64,000 nt of DNA. Origin: Lichina pygmaea. Its lineage: Eukaryota > Ascomycota > Lichinomycetes > Lichinales > Lichinaceae. Location of the stretch: positions 1,178,001 through 1,242,000 of the forward strand of contig OY730174.1 of NCBI GenBank assembly GCA_963422465.1. The letters run 5' to 3'. The translations under genes and the position numbers were made by a program. Positions within the stretch are counted from its first letter, which is position 1. Each line of letters begins with the position of its first letter. Below, in pieces: positions 1 to 11,161 of the stretch. The notes beneath the pieces are model-generated. The model saw only the letters and a list, made by a program, of their open reading frames with translations. It was not told the origin of the DNA and did not search any database.

Positions 1-1292
1 ATGATTGTCTTGGCGAGATGTGTGGTTTGCGATGTCTTGCCATCAAACAATCGTAATGTGCGTGGGTAGGGGAGAGGTTCTTGGTGAAGAGATTGCGCAA
101 AGGAAGCACCAATGCAGCCAAATGCTAAACAGCCAGAGTCAATAAGAGTATTGCACTTGAATTTCCTATCTAGGATGCAAGGAAGAAACAAGCACTTGCT
201 GTCCAACTGCTGGTCTGGAGACAGATAGCCAACATGGAGATCCTTTTCATGTTCTTGGGTGCGACGATGACCAAGGACTACTTGTTTTCTGACTCTGGAG
301 TAGTCTCAACAGTGGCAGACTTGGTGGTGGTTGTGGTGGTGGCAACAACAGACATGCTTTTCACTGGACAGAAGGTTAAGACGTGACCTTGGTTCCCACA
401 GTAGAAGCAGAGGCCTTTGCTTCAGTGATGTTCTCGCTCTTCTGGTGTCAGCTTAGAGTGGCTGAGATCCATGGTAGGACTTGGTGGCTGTGGCGTGAAG
501 GCTGGCTTGATGAACCCTGGACACGGAACTGAAGCTCCTGACTGTGGAACTAAGGCTTGGGTGGGAGGTGCTTGACATAGACGGTGAGAGTTGGCAGAAG
601 TGGCACGCAACTGGTTGTCCTGCAGCTGGCATTCCTCAACAAGCCTCTGATAGCTGATGTCCTTGAGGTTGATGCTGACAAGCTGCTTGGCAAGCTCTTC
701 AGAGACAGTGCATCAAAGATGGCACTTCAAGGCCTTGTTGTTGAAGCCTGTGCGTGGAGTATACTGATTGAACTCTGTGAAGAACTCGGCAAAGAAACAG
801 TTGGCCTGATGCAAGGCGATGAGCTTTCTCTGAGCTAGGAACTCTGGGTCTGGGTCGGAGAAGGTGTTCCGGAGATCTTGGACGATGTTGTGCCAGTCAA
901 TGTACTGGCCAACCGTAATCTTAGCTGAGATGTAGGACTGCGCAGTGCCAGTCGTGCGTGAAAAGACATACGCAATCTGCAATGTTTCCGTGGGGTACCG
1001 GTCAGCGTTGAGTGTCATCTTGAGTGACAGTGACGTGATGAAGCTCTCAAGCTTCTCATGCGTGATTTCCGTGTTTCCACCATCGCCACTGAAGATCTCT
1101 GGGTCAGCAGTGCGTTCGGACTTGGACTTGGGAGTAGTGTTAGTAGCTTGAATTCGCATGAACTCTGCAAACATGTTGCGAAGGAACTTGTCATTTCCAG
1201 CAACTGGCATAGCTTGGTCTGGTTGTTGAGACATGACAAGAACATGAACATGGCTTGGTGAAGTGTGTTATAGTTGGGTAGGTCTTTCGTAG
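1..1292 (-). mobile_element. Ty3/Gypsy-type LTR retroelement, 5' coding part (fossil)
   Basis: This is the internal part of a Ty3/Gypsy-type LTR retroelement read on the minus strand and cut by the window edge. A gag-like region lies at about 713-1234. It carries the residues typical of fungal Gypsy gag (start MSQQPDQAMPV, then FVTQLRLK-like and NADRYPTE blocks). Downstream at about 360-430 is a CCHC zinc knuckle (CFYCGNQGH). At about 1-230 there is the start of an aspartic protease-like domain around TLIDSGC. The LTR-like repeats sit immediately upstream at 1293-1819. The element looks degraded, with perhaps one or two breaks in the visible part. Its remaining pol genes and 3' LTR would lie left of the window. 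Age cannot be judged without the second LTR. The family call is from motifs only. Confidence 0.8.
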
Positions 1293-1819
1293 TGTGACGA
1301 GGCAATGGCAGAGCAGAACTCAAGCCTAACTGATTCAGTAGCCTTGACCTGACTTGGCTTGAGACTTGAGACTTGGATTGATGTACAAGACGAAAGACAA
1401 GGAAGGAAAAGAGAAAAGAAGGAGAGAAGAAGCTGGGGGAGCAGGAGAAGTTCTTATAGGCAGGGGATACGGCAGAGCAAACAGGCAACAGTGCAGATGG
1501 AACTTCCCGGCAAGGTGCGTGACTTGTGCCAGATATGCAACTGGGCCAGAACTGTGACAATGGCAGAGCAGAACTCAAGCCTAACTGATTCAGTAACCTT
1601 GACCTGACTTGGCTTGAGACTTGAGACTTGGATTGATGTACAAGACGAAAGACAAGGAAGGAAAAGAGAAAAGAAGAAGAGAAGAAGCTGGGGGAGCAGG
1701 AGAAGTTCTTATAGGCAGAGGATCAGGCAACGGCGGAGCAAGCAGGCAACAGTGCAGATGGGACTTCCCGGCAAGGTGCGTGACTTGTGCCAGATATGCA
1801 ACTGGGCCAGAACTGTGAC
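1293..1819 (-). repeat. Two tandem LTR-like copies of the Gypsy element
   Basis: Two nearly identical direct copies of about 255-265 bp abut at roughly 1293-1558 and 1560-1819. On the minus strand each begins TGTCACAG, and the inner copy ends near GTCACA, as fungal Gypsy LTRs do (TG...CA with short inverted ends). They lie directly upstream of the gag region, where the 5' LTR is expected. Two LTRs in a row suggest recombination or a second insertion at the same end. They differ at only a few sites, so the duplication looks recent relative to the rest of the island. Confidence 0.7.
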
Positions 1820-3340
1820 ATTTTCCAGTATACTGTGGAGTCCCCCAAGGTTCACCTCTCTCTCCTATTTTATTTCTTTTCTATATTTCAGATCTTCATA
1901 ATATTGTTTATACACCAGAGAAAGGTGTATCAGCTCTGGGCTTTGCAGATGATATAAACCTTCTGGCATTTTCCTCTTCTCTTAAAAGCTACCTTCTGAA
2001 GCTAAAGTCTACTCACTCCAAGTGTTTAGACTGGGTAAGAAAACATGGAATAAAGTTTGCACCTGAAAAGTATAAACTTCTCTATTTTTCTAGAAGAAGA
2101 ACAGATAATCTTCAGCTTAGTCTAAGACTTGGAGAACTGGTACTACAGTCTAAGGAAGAAGTGTGTATTCTGGGACTACACTATAACTCCAAGCTTCTCT
2201 AGAAAAAACACCAGAAAATCATGTTACAGAAAGCTTCCAAGTTTTTTTCAGCACTTTCCAGAACTACTTTTTCTACATGGGGTCTACCTGTTCTCTCTGC
2301 TAGACTTATCTACACTGCAATACTGAGATCACTTCTCAGCTATGCAGTAGGAGTCTGGTTCAATCTCCACAAAAAACCTTCTAACATTTCTTCTCTAAAT
2401 CTTTTCCAGACCAAGTGTCTAAAAACTATAGGAGGTGTCTTCAAAGCTACTCCTACATTTCTTATTGAAGAAGAACTATTCCTACCACCTCTTGATCTTT
2501 ATTTTAAATTCAGAACAGCAACTTTCCTATAATCTTTCTATTTTTCTAATACTTCTTCTAATCCTCTCTCCTCACTTCTTTATAAGCTCTTTTCCCAGAT
2601 CACTCTTTTTGTTTCTACTCTGAGAACACCTCCAAAGTCTTGGTCTACTGTCACACCTAACTGGAAAGCAAGTTGGCTAGAAGAACTAACCACTAACCAA
2701 GATTACATTAAGAAACAATTTCAAGAAGTGTTTCAGACAGAGTGGGAAGCCAGATGGCAGGCAAACAGACAGAAGTGTTCTCCAGTCTGGGAGCTATTTT
2801 GCAGACTACCCCAAAGGAAAAATCTTAAAGTTTTCAAAGACTTGAGAAAAGCTGAAGCTAGTCTTTACTTGCAGATTCTATCAGCAAGGATAGGACTAGC
2901 CAGCTTTCTTTTCAGAGCAAATATTCCAGACTTCCAATCCTCTCTATGTTCCTGTGGTTTTGGAGAAGAGACTACTCAACATATCACTTTCTCTTGTAAC
3001 AAGTTTTTTACTCAAAGACAGCAAGCCACTTTTCTTTCCTACAATTTCTCTACTTTACTTCAAAAGCCTAAAGTGCTTAAAGAATTTCTTCTCTGGTTTA
3101 TGTCTTTGAAAAGACTAGACCAGTTTAACTTAGCACACCAACTCTTACCAGAAAACCTATCATCTCTGTGATTTTATTTTCTCCAGACATTGCATAGTCT
3201 TCCAGATAAGTCCCTAGTCTTACCCAAGTCTCAGTTTTTATTCCTTTGAAGGTTTTCTGGGAAAAAAAACATGTATCTAGAAGTTCTGCATGGCTCACCA
3301 GCCAAATCAGAGTAAGAATAAAAATAAAATAAAATAAAAA
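1820..3340 (+). mobile_element. 5'-truncated Tad-like LINE, family A
   Basis: This is an AT-rich non-LTR retrotransposon fragment on the plus strand. At its left edge the translated sequence carries reverse transcriptase motifs: GVPQGSPLSPILF followed by the catalytic block GFADDINLL, then a thumb-like region to about 2530. After a short broken stretch, a C-terminal region at 2728-3171 carries the Tad-clade signature (KAEASLYLQILSARIGLASF, then CSCGFGEETTQH...C zinc-binding residues). I see no clear RNase H between them. An in-frame stop falls near 2200 and the frame is lost near 2530. The 5' end of the element is missing: it starts directly at the LTR-like repeat. The 3' end has a short AAATAAAAT-type tail near 3320-3340. 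Another copy of the same family lies at 18.3-20.5 kb. Confidence 0.85.
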
Positions 3341-3578
3341 ATAGCTTTGAAAAAACTAGACTAGTTCAACTTAGCACACCAACTTTTATCAGAGTCTTTC
3401 ATCTCTGTGATTTCTATTTTCTTCAGACACTACATATTCTTTCAGATATTTCCCTAGTCTTACCCAAGTCTTAGTTTTTATTCCTCCAAAGGTTTTCTGA
3501 GAAAATAAGCATGTATCTAGAAGTTCTGCATAGCTCACCAGCCAAATTAGAGTAAGAATAAAATAAAATAAAAAAACC
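3341..3578 (+). mobile_element. Second, very short 3' end of LINE family A
   Basis: About 235 bp repeat the last part of the preceding LINE, from the TTGAAAAAACTAGAC segment through the 3' untranslated region to an AATAAAATAAAATAAA tail. It lies in the same orientation and abuts the first copy's tail. It is a separate, extremely 5'-truncated insertion or a tandem duplication. The two 3' ends differ at scattered sites, so they are not a simple recent duplication. Confidence 0.8.
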
Positions 3579-3599
3579 TGACTACATCCTGCCACCACT

Positions 3600-3847
3600 C
3601 TCACAGTGTGGATCTTACATCACAGTGTCCTTCCCCATTTCTTCTAGGCTCAGGAGCAACTGGAAGCTGGCTACTAGCCAGCCATCTCTCCATGTTCTAC
3701 AGCAACTTGACTGGATAGCGCTGATAAGACAATGCAGGAAGAGGTGTTTTACTTTTTGAGTTTTCCTAGCCTAGCTTAGTACTTGACCCAGTATAGCCTA
3801 GATACACTAGTGCTAGAATAGTGTAGGAATCAATCAATCAATCAATC
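3600..3847 (+). mobile_element. 3' end of a Tad-like LINE, family B
   Basis: This stretch matches, on the opposite strand, the 3' end of the LINE inserted at 18.5-20.1 kb. The coding end reads EQLEAGY-stop, where the other copy has EQLEAGC-stop. It is followed by the same 3' untranslated segment with many C-to-T type differences. It ends in an AATC/ATCA tetranucleotide tail at about 3830-3846, unlike the TACCAA-type tail of the other copy. It is a truncated, diverged copy. Confidence 0.75.
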
Positions 3848-4250
3848 TAGCAAAAAAATCCTCAAGCTCAGATGTCAGACAAATATCTGACCTAGTCACC
3901 TAAGCTGCCCAGGCATATATTTGTCGGACATCTGAGCGCAAGATTTTTTTTACTGGATATAGGCAAAATCTTCCTCTCTCCCTCCTTTTTCTTATCCTTC
4001 CTCCTTCATCCAGCTATGCAAATGTGTGTGTAGATGTGCTCAGAGATGTGTTAGTATAAGAAAGGACACTGAAGAAAGGAGGAGCATGAAAGAGAGGATG
4101 AAGAAGAAAGAGAGAAAGATTTTGCCTATATCCAGGAAAAAAATCCTCGCACTCAGATATCTGATGAAAATCTGACCTGGTCACCTGAGCTCTGTGGACA
4201 TATTTCTGTCAGACATCTGAGCGCGAGGATTTTTTTACTAGATATAGGCA
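3848..4250. repeat. Two foldback repeats with polypyrimidine/polypurine flanks
   Basis: Two foldback units are visible. The first (about 3848-3960) has arms AAAAAAATCCTCAAGCTCAGATGTC and, inverted, GACATCTGAGCGCAAGATTTTTTT. The second (about 4115-4250) has arms ATCCAGGAAAAAAATCCTCG and, inverted, CGAGGATTTTTTTACTAGAT. Between and beside them lie polypyrimidine or polypurine tracts. No coding capacity is evident. They may be small non-autonomous foldback elements (MITE-like); no target duplication was identified. Confidence 0.65.
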
Positions 4251-4680
4251 AAGTCTCCTCCCTCTTTCTTCTTCTTTTCCTTCTTTCCTTCTTTCCTTCT
4301 TCCCTTCAGTCCTTTCTCCAACTCTGGGCACATTTTTGTTGGACTTCTTAGCGCAAGATTGTTTTTACTGGATATAGGCAAAATCTTCTCCTCTTTCTCT
4401 TTCCTAACCTTCTTTCTTTCCTTTCTCCAACTCTGAGCTGTCTGGGCACATTTTCGTCGGACATCGGAGTGCGAGGATTTTTTCTTTGGATATAGGCAAA
4501 GTCTCCCCCCTCTCTCCTTTCTTTCCTTCTTTCCTTCCTTTCTCTGGCTCTGAGCTGTCTGGGCACATTTTTGTCGGACATCTGAGTGCGAGGATTTTTT
4601 TGCTGGATATAGGCAAAATCTTCCCCTCTTTTTCCTTCCTTTCCTTCTTTCCTTCTTTCCTTCCTTCCTTCCTTTCTCCG
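4251..4680. repeat. Tandem repeat of ~117 bp derived from the foldback arm
   Basis: A unit of about 117 bp recurs with its GTCGGACATC-type core near 4338, 4456 and 4573; the related arm at 4208 is offset by 130 bp. Each unit has a GGGCACATTTTTGTCGGACATC segment, a GGATTTTTTT run, GGATATAGGCAAA and then a CTTTCCTTCC tract. It shares the right arm of the foldback units just upstream, so the array seems to have grown from one arm. A long open frame on the minus strand across it is a by-product of the repeat (Lys/Arg/Glu-rich). Confidence 0.75.
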
Positions 4681-4812
4681 ACTCTCCTCCTCCTCCTAAA
4701 GACACACGCGAGCGCACACATGCGCACAAACACACATACATATTACTCGATGTCGAAGCTCACTGATTTGTATCCTCCGTCCTCCTGTATCATCCTTCCC
4801 CCCTCCTACCTC

Positions 4813-4845
<33 letters not shown>

Positions 4846-5462
4846 CATATTATTCGACGTCAATGTTCACCGATTCGTGTCTGGCACAAAATGCTCAGCA
4901 ACTACCCAGTAGCATTTACCGTGGAGCTCGATCATATCAGGCTTTGCAGGTAGTGCCACACGGGGGGAATGTTCATTGTCATCTTTGCCATCTTCTGCTT
5001 GAGTGAATCAAGCTGTCATGTTTAAGGAAGACGAGATTGAATTCGTGGTAGACACACGGTGATTCGGCTTGTTACGACTGTACCGTACCGACAAGCGCTG
5101 TTGTCGGTGAATTGAGTCGAAGAGCGGAGAGGGATAGGAGAGAAATACGGACTACACAGGCCAAGTGAGATGTGGCCAAGATAGGGACAAGCAGGGGTGG
5201 AAAAGAGACGAAAGGGCATCGGGTTTCCACGTGTGTACAGAAGCGGCCTTCCCTAGGCGCTCATAAGCCCGAGTCTAAGAGCTGTTGACTTGTAAAGGTC
5301 TGTTCTCAGAGGACAGGACATCGTCGTTCAGTGGAATAGGTCATGCACAGAAACTTATCATACATTAATCGTAGATGAGACGTTTGGTCGAGAAGAAAAC
5401 AGTGAATGGAGACTAATGCTGGTACTGTTACTGCCGCTGATGCGACTGGCATGAGACTTGAG
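4681..5462. other. Intergenic, with (CA)n microsatellite
   Basis: No gene is seen. A (CA)n run of about 30 bp lies at 4816-4845, flanked by CT-rich sequence. The rest, up to the TIF6 stop codon, is likely the TIF6 3' flank. Confidence 0.6.
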
Positions 5463-6782
5463 TCAGTAGAATGACTCCACCATGGTATCCTTCAGCGTGG
5501 TCTTGATGCCCGCCGGTCCCGTCGCCATGCCCTCGCCAAGCCGGAAGACGCTCTCGACGACGGAGAGTTCGGTGGCGGTGGTATCAAGTCCTGTATGTAC
5601 CATACGAGGGGTGTCATTAGCCCAAGACCGTGTGTAGCGCGGAATTGAGAAGATAGACCGCAGTAGGCGAAAAAGACGCTCCAGTGATGACGAACCAGTG
5701 ACAGCCAACCAGTCATTCACGACCATGCCTGCTCCCACGACGGGAGACCCTCGATTGACGCTCCCCGCCACCAGGGGTACTTGCAGTAGACTCGACAGCT
5801 CGTCTTGATCTTGTATCGAGGTCTTCGGGTGCACGAGGCCGCCTTGGTTGCTCAGCGACATGTAAGACCCCGTCAAGACGTTGTCAGCTATTGTCTGCCG
5901 GAACACTTCCACACCGAGGACGTCGGCGATGCTAGAGCGTCCGGAGACGAGAGTCAGCAGGCCAATTCAAGTATTGGAGACCATTGCGAATGGCGATCTC
6001 ATCTGAAACGGATAAGAACGTGCCGCAGGGAATGACATGTGAAAGGAGATGGTGGGATTGAGACCTACATCTCTTCCGTCTCTCGTTCGAGATCAGGGTG
6101 CACCTGACCATTCCAGCAGCAACATCAGTAACGGCAAATCCTCCGAAAACGAACGAGTTGTTGCGGGCACCCACCAGGGCCACATGATCGTTGCAGCAGA
6201 TGACATTGCCCAACGCCGACAACCGCTCCTCTATTCGCTGGACTTTGACCTCATCCGGTATCGAATTTCGGAGATGTTGCAGTTCCTGGTCGGTGGTCGA
6301 GGTCGGCACGAGGAGGCCTTTTCGGTTGCTATGAGAATATAGGTTCCCACCCGGTCAGGAGCCTAGGCCGCAACATAAAAGGTGGGTTGTACAAAGTCAT
6401 TCATACCCAGCTGTTAGTCTCCCCACTATCCTCGTGCCCGCTATTGTAGCATGACACAGTGGTATGACATCTTGCAACTCGGCCTCGAAGACACTGGAAC
6501 AATAATGCTGGCTTTCAGCATCCTTTCAACACGATCATTGCCGGGTGTTCAAGTATTGCAGGCTCATCATGCTGTGGCAGCGCCGACGGACCTGAAGAAA
6601 TTCTCTGACGCTCCAACGGCGACAATGGCGTAGGAATTGGTGAGGGTCGCGAAAACTCCAACTCTGTGGCGGGGGTAGAGACGACACGTTAGCAGCGTGC
6701 AAACATACAAGGGGTATATGATAGTGGGGGTGGGGCAATGACGAAACTCGTTGGAGCTCTCAAATCGAGCGCGGAGAGCCAT
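5463..6782 (-). CDS. TIF6: Eukaryotic translation initiation factor 6 (eIF6/Tif6)
   Basis: eIF6 is an anti-association factor: it binds the 60S ribosomal subunit, is needed for late nucleolar/nuclear pre-60S maturation, and is released in the cytoplasm before 80S joining. The model has seven exons: 6748-6782, 6592-6663, 6407-6493, 6175-6328, 6069-6103, 5696-5931 and 5463-5590. They join to 248 residues, close to the family length of about 245. The start reads [12 protein letters not shown], followed by [19 protein letters not shown] and [10 protein letters not shown]. Later blocks are [41 protein letters not shown] and GAGMVVNDW, then [10 protein letters not shown]. These are hallmark repeats of the five-bladed pentein fold. 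All introns are GT-AG and 71-137 bp. The first exon codes only 11 residues. It is divergent from BUD31 across a 687-bp spacer. Confidence 0.95.
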
Positions 6783-7469
6783 TGGCGCGCTATGAGATCA
6801 GTTCCTGGAAGAGTGCTGCTTCTTGCTTCGAAGAGGAAGGGTTCAAAGTAGAATCCCTGGACAGGTTAAACGGCGTTCGGGCGTGAAATGTTCTTGGACG
6901 GACGCAGGCTGGTTGTTTATAGCGCGAAGTGGTTTGTCAATAGGGACTGCGGAATAGGCGTGGTGGGTCTTGTTCCCGCCGTTCTAGTGTGTTGCCTGAC
7001 TCACTACATTACGCACCTTGGGCAGAATGCACCTCGCCAGGTTACATGACTCAACAGCAAGGTCGTGACACACAAATCACCGACTGATACTCGTACATCT
7101 TAGCTCGTGTCAACTTACAGGATTCCTTATCGATTGTGCGATGATGAGCAGAAGCCGTTTCACGATGCTGAGTGGATACCAGTCTCTGCGCGACTAGGCG
7201 GACGCTACCAATGCTCTAGGCTTTAGGCTCTTCTAGGGTACATGGACACACGCCTGTCTAACAGGCACAGGAAGCGTACATATAATTAACTTAGAGGCCA
7301 GCAGCCTACATCCAGAAGCTAATTTCCTTTCAAGACTCTCTGCGCATGAAATAAACAGACCATCATCTCGGAGCACAGTACCAGGCCCTGACGCATCGTG
7401 ACTCGACTGAAAGACAGAACAAGTGACTCCAAGGCCCCCACTCCACACATACACCCACCCACATACACG
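6783..7469. promoter_or_regulatory. Divergent spacer between TIF6 and BUD31
   Basis: These 687 bp separate two genes read away from each other and should hold both promoters. I see no gene, no clear TATA box and no recognisable operator. Confidence 0.4.
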
Positions 7470-8148
7470 ATGCCGGCGGTCCGATCATCGCGCAACCGCA
7501 AGCCGCCACCAGATGGCTTCGAGGACATTGAGGACACGCTGCTGGAGTTTGGCAATAAGATGAAAGACGCCGAGAACGCGCCGCACGAAGGCAAGAAGCG
7601 GAATGAAGTGCTCTGGCCCATCTTCCAGATCACGCATCAACGTACGTCTAGGCTTCCACCTCCGGTTCCGAGTTGACCCTCTACCTGGTCCATCCTCCAC
7701 CCGATCCGATCTCCATAGTTGAAACATAGACACCGACACGGACTCATTTCCACTTCTCCCAGGGTCACGATACATCTACGAGCTCTACTACGAGAAAGAA
7801 GCCATCTCGAAGACCTTGTACAACTGGCTGTTGAAGAACAGCTACGCCGACGCCAATCTCATCGCGAAATGGAAGAAGCAAGGCTATGAAAAGGTTCGTG
7901 CGTCTAACCTAACCTACCCTGTGTAAACCCCCGCCCCAGCGGAACCTCCAAAACGGTTCAGATCGTGGCTGACTCGATCCGTCCTTGTGCCCCCCGTGCG
8001 ATAGCTATGCTGCCTCCGCTGCATCCAGACCAAGGAGACCAACTTCAGCTCGACGTGTATCTGCCGGGTCCCCAAGGCGCAGCTCAAGGAAGAACAGACG
8101 ATCGAATGCGTCAGCTGTGGTTGCCGAGGCTGTGCGTCGAGCGACTAG
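7470..8148 (+). CDS. BUD31: Pre-mRNA splicing factor BUD31 (G10 family)
   Basis: BUD31/G10 is a small zinc protein of the spliceosome (SF3b/Bact complex region in yeast), acting in the nucleus. Exons are 7470-7641, 7763-7893 and 8005-8148, giving 148 residues, the family length. The product reads [20 protein letters not shown], then [20 protein letters not shown], then [15 protein letters not shown] and [13 protein letters not shown]. The end has a dense cysteine cluster: [34 protein letters not shown]. These cysteines form the zinc-binding core known in the family. Exon 1 to 2 restores Arg through a split codon. The start is the first ATG in a clean context after an A-rich leader. Confidence 0.95.
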
Positions 8149-9611
8149 CCGTCTCGAGCTGCGTCTTTTAGCATACCCTCCTCCCTCTTGTCGTTCGTCC
8201 CTCCTTATCCCCCGTCCTCCAAGCCAGTTGCTGCCCGAGCGTCTGTATCCATGTGCTTTTCCTCTCGAACTTGACTCCTCCTTTCTTCCTGTCTCCCATT
8301 CTTCCTCTTCTCTCCTAAACGAAAGCGTTCCGTGTTGGGGCTTGTGTGTAGCGGGCGCAGAGTGATGATCATTGGGAAAGTTAAATCTGGATTGCCTGTG
8401 ATGTTGGTATCCGGCTGATAGTATCTACACACCCATCACAATGATTGACAACATGAATGCATCAGACCTTATGTTCAACCAATCCCCCCGTTTACTTGCT
8501 CGACTACGTCAGGCACTCCTACAGACCTAGTCATCCTTCTCAGTGACGCACTAGTCCTCCCACGACTGCTGTACCTTGTGCACCACGACCACAGCGTCAT
8601 ACCCTCGACCATCGATCGTAATCTGACACGTGAACATCACAAGCCAAGATGTTACGTGCAGTCTTGTATAATCAGCCAACGGCAATTCTGATCACCTGAT
8701 CAGGGCTGTCGGGTCGGGCTTTCTGACAAATGGTAGCAACACTTCCTGATCGGCCGGGTAGTCCTTCGCCTGGTTTGATCCCACCGTCTTGCACCATGGC
8801 TATTTGCAAGAAGTAATAGGGATCGTCCCCGGTCGGGGCCTCTTATGTAAGCCTCCCTACCTTTCTCTGCGAAAGTGGGTAATTATTACGTGCAGCCTTA
8901 TGTAATCAGGCAACGGCAGTTCTGATCACCTGATCAGGGCTGTCGGGTCTTTTGGCCGAGTTGGTTGGGCCTTCTGACACAAGATGAGTAGCACACTACC
9001 AAGATTTGAAGCAAAAGCTGCAGATAGCATCCGACTCCGAGAGAGCGGAAAGAGAAAGAAGAAGCCTACGGCCGGTTGAGAAAGCAAATCGGTCTAGCCT
9101 GACATATTACTGTACCGTATAGAAAGAAGCGCGTTCAGCGTAAGCAGGAGGGAGGTGGGTAACATGTAGTCGAAGGAGAAGAAGAACGACAAAGACAAGG
9201 AGTGAGAAGGAAAGGAAAGAAAAGAGTACAGGAATCCCCCTTCCGCCTGCCGGAGAAGTGGTGCGTGTTTCCCGTGCTCCGCGTGTGCGTTTCGAAAGGA
9301 GCAAGTGGAGTAAAAGGAATCGGGATTTGAAACGCTGTTGCCGAGGGTGAGATGTGACGAGACGGTAGGTGGCCAGATGACGTCAGGTGGACTGAACCGT
9401 GGTTCAGAAGGTGTCACTGGAAGAGAGAGACCCATGTAGACGTTCATGCGCAAGATACCGTACAACCCAGAGTGACGACACGGAACATGCTCGAGCAAAT
9501 ATGCTCGCTCTCCCAAGATCAATGCACAGGTCGCAGATCGCACATGAAAGCGGCTGGGCATCCATCGAGTCCCTCCCCACGTTGCACTCGCTTGTGCGAA
9601 CCCTGCGCCGT
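8149..9611. other. Intergenic between convergent BUD31 and NAP1, with a direct repeat pair
   Basis: Both flanking genes end here, so this is 3' flanking DNA. It holds a pair of direct repeats at about 8650-8760 and 8884-8990, listed separately. A 177-codon open frame on the minus strand (9094-9627) overlaps the NAP1 3' end and looks spurious. Confidence 0.5.
8650..8990. repeat. Direct repeat pair with an internal CTGATCA/TGATCAG palindrome
   Basis: Two copies of a segment of about 65 bp (8650-8713 and 8884-8948) share TTACGTGCAG, AACGGCA and TTCTGATCACCTGATCAGGG. Weaker similarity continues into CTTCTGACA...AGTAGCA. Each copy holds the perfect inverted repeat CTGATCA-CC-TGATCAG. The copies are 234 bp apart. 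They could be ends of an old element, a small duplicated regulatory segment or a repeated non-coding RNA; nothing in between decides this. Confidence 0.6.
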
Positions 9612-11161
9612 TTAGCTCTGTTTGCATTCAGCCGCCTCTTGCTTGGGCTTCGATTGATCGTCCTGCGTCACACACAAGGTAAGCGGCGCTTCATCGGCTG
9701 CGGCGATATCCCGAGACGTACCTCATCGTCCGATTCTTCGTCGTCGTCTTCACGGTCGTCGCTCAGATCGTCGCCGTCCTCGTCGTCTTCATCTTCGAAG
9801 CCAGCCAGATCCTCATTTGGCCACTCGTACAGAAGAGCCTCGCCGGTGAACCACTCGACCGCAGAAGGGATGATCTTCTCCTTGATGTCCTCTCCCAGTT
9901 GGTAGTCCAGCTCGAGACTCTCTTCGATGTCCGACGGCGCATCGTCACCCTCCTCGGGGGCCCTCGGTGGGTTAAAGAAGTTGAAGAAGGACTCGGTGGG
10001 TACCGTCTTCTTCACGACACGGGTCTGCTTGGTATCTTTTGAGAACGCGGGTCAGCAGGGGACCCGCGGAAACCAGCGGCAGCCAGCGGCGTTCGCTCAC
10101 TCTTGTTCCGTTGCTTCTTCTGCTCGATCCGCACCGTCAGGTCCTTCTCGGGCTTCCAGTCGATCTTGTCCGCCTCGGCCGAGTCGTAGATGAAGTCTCC
10201 GTTGCGGCCAGTTTCGGTGCGATAGTAGTATGTCTTCCGCAGAACCTTGTTGGTGAAGAAGTCGTTTTCGGCAAACTCGAAGACCAAGCTGAATCCCGGA
10301 CGTTCGAGGTATTCGAGCCGGATGTCGGTGAGATGCTTCAACGCTTGCTCGTCCCGGTCGGTGATGAGCTCTGCGAGCGTCACGCGGTTCTTCAGGGCCG
10401 ACAGCCAGAACTCGGGGATGCCCTTCATGTCGTCGGAGCCGTCTTCCTTGGCGGCCTCCTTGGCGGCCTCCTTGGCGGCCTCCTTGGCGGCTTCCTTGGC
10501 GACTTCCTTTGCGAGCGCTTCCACCTCACCGTTCTCTTCGTTATCGTTGTCCTCATCTTCTTCGGCCTTTCCAGCCGCGACCTCCTCTGAGTCCGGTTCG
10601 ATGTCGCCGTTGACGATCTTGGCACGCTTTTCGTAGAGAGGCGTAAATTTGGTGAGGTACTTCTTTTCGAGCTCAATAACCTCCTTCTGGTGCTCGGTCT
10701 GTAGCTTGAGATGCTCCTTCTGAAGACCTTTCAGGCCCGCAACTCTCTGGCGCACCGAGCTCGGTAGTGATTCTATATAGCCTGACGAGCGGCCAACGAG
10801 CGAGTCAAGTTTGCCCTGAAGCATCGCCACGATCCTTGGATCCCGAGCGAGGACCGAGCTGGCGGCAGCACGATCCAGATCCTCTATCCGTCCATGATCC
10901 ACCATCAGCGGCCTTCCAACGTGCGACGGGAAGGGACCCGGTCGCGTGGCAAAGCCTACCCACCTTCTTTGATGCTCGCCACGGTGGGCTCCTGAGCACG
11001 AGAGGTGATGGGAGCATTCGCGGATGGGGTGTTCTGGGGGGTGCTAAGCCGAAGAGTCACATTAGCCATGTTCAGAGCTGCAGCTGTTTATTGACGAAGA
11101 GCGCTGCCACTTACGGTGCCCCAGCCAGCTCCAGCTTCTTGTTTCGAATCGGCTCAGACAT
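9612..11161 (-). CDS. NAP1: Nucleosome assembly protein 1 (histone chaperone)
   Basis: NAP1 is an acidic H2A-H2B chaperone that shuttles between cytoplasm and nucleus. Exons 11115-11161, 10964-11043, 10101-10883, 9722-10035 and 9612-9662 give 424 residues. The N-terminus reads [16 protein letters not shown], then [18 protein letters not shown]. The NAP domain follows: [79 protein letters not shown]. The end is the usual acidic tail ([10 protein letters not shown]...), finishing in [12 protein letters not shown]. An unusual (AAKE)n run sits in the variable acidic loop near 10450-10510. Introns are 59-80 bp. The gene is divergent from COX11. Confidence 0.95.

Noticed and set aside
4238-4741. 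167-codon minus-strand frame rich in Lys, Arg and Glu
   Set aside because: It lies entirely in the 117-bp tandem array and purine tracts; the protein is only a reading of the repeat.
9094-9627. 177-codon minus-strand frame downstream of NAP1
   Set aside because: It starts inside the last NAP1 exon in another frame and looks like 3' UTR.
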